This document shows positions 22,108 to 22,446 of a stretch of DNA of 22,446 nt, piece after piece. Both the position numbers and the translations under genes were made by a program. The notes under the pieces were generated by a model. The model worked only from the letters and a program-made list of their open reading frames with translations. It was not told where the DNA came from and made no database searches. The first letter of the stretch is position 1. The number at the start of each line of letters is the position of its first letter. Source of the stretch: an uncultured Catenibacterium sp. (lineage in GTDB: Bacteria > Bacillota_I > Bacilli_A > Erysipelotrichales > Coprobacillaceae); contig CAAFPB010000493.1 of NCBI GenBank assembly GCA_900764725.1, positions 1 through 22,446 on the forward strand, read 5' to 3'.

Positions 22108-22295
22108 AAGGACTACTCAAAAAAGATTTATTATTACTTAAGTCTCAAATAAAATATATTGTAATGATTATTGTGATCTGTCTGATTATGGCTTATGCCA
22201 ATTCTGGATTTGCGTATATTTCTAGTTATCTTACATTTATGGGAACAGGACTTGTTTTTAATTCTTTTTTTGAATACCCACAAACCACAGGTTAG
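22104..22295 (+). pseudogene. ABC-2 type permease, truncated (63 residues)
   Basis: The ORF starts in an ATGA overlap with the ATPase gene and has a good SD, AAAGGAG. MKGLLKKDLLLLKSQIKYIVMIIVICLIMAY is the standard opening of an ABC-2 membrane subunit, with TM1 at 17-35 and TM2 at about 37-56. Family members have 200 or more residues with five or six helices. Here the similarity stops at about residue 55 (VFNSF), and eight unrelated residues lead to a stop at 22293-22295. No other frame downstream continues the permease, so this is a break, most simply an insertion near 22270-22285, and not a frameshift. Without an intact permease the ATPase would lack its partner. Confidence 0.65.
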
Positions 22296-22409
22296 TGAAA
22301 ATTAAATTTTATAAGTACCTATTAAACGGCGTTCATGAAGCTGAACCTGACACATGGATTTTCCATCTGTTCTATAATTAGATTAGAAATCAGGTGGAGG
22401 TATAATCAC
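22270..22409 (+). other. possible left end of an inserted mobile element
   Basis: The sequence from about 22270 to the next ATG has no coding frame and contains two short hairpins: GTTCA / TGAAC (22331-22346) and ATGGA / TCCAT (22354-22366). It begins where the permease is cut and ends with a strong SD and a new start. This is the expected layout of the upstream end of an insertion sequence. No terminal repeat can be tested, because the right end is outside the window. Confidence 0.35.
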
Positions 22410-22446
22410 ATGTCAAACAAAGTATTAAAGCCTAAGAAAGCTTCTC
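22410..22446 (+). CDS. start of an unidentified gene (partial, runs off the window)
   Basis: The ATG at 22410 follows GGTGGAGG (22393-22400) at 9 bases. Only 12 residues are visible (MSNKVLKPKKAS), a basic start. The position directly after the interrupted permease suggests a transposase, but the visible residues are too few to assign a family. Confidence 0.5.
   Translation, partial: MSNKVLKPKKAS

Overview
The window is chromosomal DNA from a low-GC Firmicute. TGA is used as an ordinary stop (for example in cdaA and fumA), ribosome binding sites are strong GGAGG types, intrinsic terminators are frequent and tightly placed, and the set of cdaA-cdaR-glmM, an HprK-type HPr paralogue, RpiR and YtrA-type GntR regulators and a stand-alone PduL fits a gut anaerobe. 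My best guess is the Erysipelotrichia (Catenibacterium/Holdemanella-like); this is inference from gene content, not a database match.

Layout. 1-1366 (+): the tail of a membrane protein, a membrane-anchored thioredoxin-fold protein without CxxC, and a small serine recombinase. 1365-2805 (-): alanine racemase with its own promoter and dyad, followed by a small membrane zinc-ribbon gene. 2816-6015 (-): a tightly overlapping unit of ferredoxin-tailed aldo/keto reductase, two paralogous thioredoxin-like lipoproteins, purine nucleoside phosphorylase (deoD) and a SerB-like HAD phosphatase. 6060-8053 (-): an OmpR/histidine kinase pair. 8103-11396 (-): cdaA-cdaR-glmM, which couples c-di-AMP synthesis to the phosphoglucosamine mutase of wall-precursor synthesis. 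11461-12114 (+): PduL-type phosphotransacylase, divergent from cdaA. 12113-13022 (-): a flavodoxin-like protein and HU. 13046-16164 (-): a class I two-subunit fumarase (or tartrate dehydratase) lying between two RpiR-type regulators. 16165-16354: no gene; inverted repeats and a terminator. 16355-18381 (-): a Cof-type HAD phosphatase, a small acidic orphan and an M19 dipeptidase. 18415-18905 (-): an HPr-like protein lacking the phospho-histidine, and tRNA-Trp. 18955-19341 (+): a rhodanese-like protein lacking the catalytic Cys. 19346-20815 (-): an AscB-type 6-phospho-beta-glucosidase. 20868-22446 (+): a GntR(YtrA)-ABC ATPase-permease operon whose permease breaks off after about 55 residues, followed by foreign-looking DNA and the start of another gene at the right edge.

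There is no gene-free stretch longer than 300 bases; the longest gap is 16115-16354. Most of the window is housekeeping or metabolic. I see no CRISPR array, no obvious defence island and no clearly novel multi-gene system. The observations most worth following are the Crh-like HPr paralogue (Tyr16 and Thr18 where HPr has His and Arg), the long overlap in which the signal peptide of one thioredoxin-like lipoprotein is written across the 3' end of its paralogue, the interrupted ABC permease, and several dyads in promoters.
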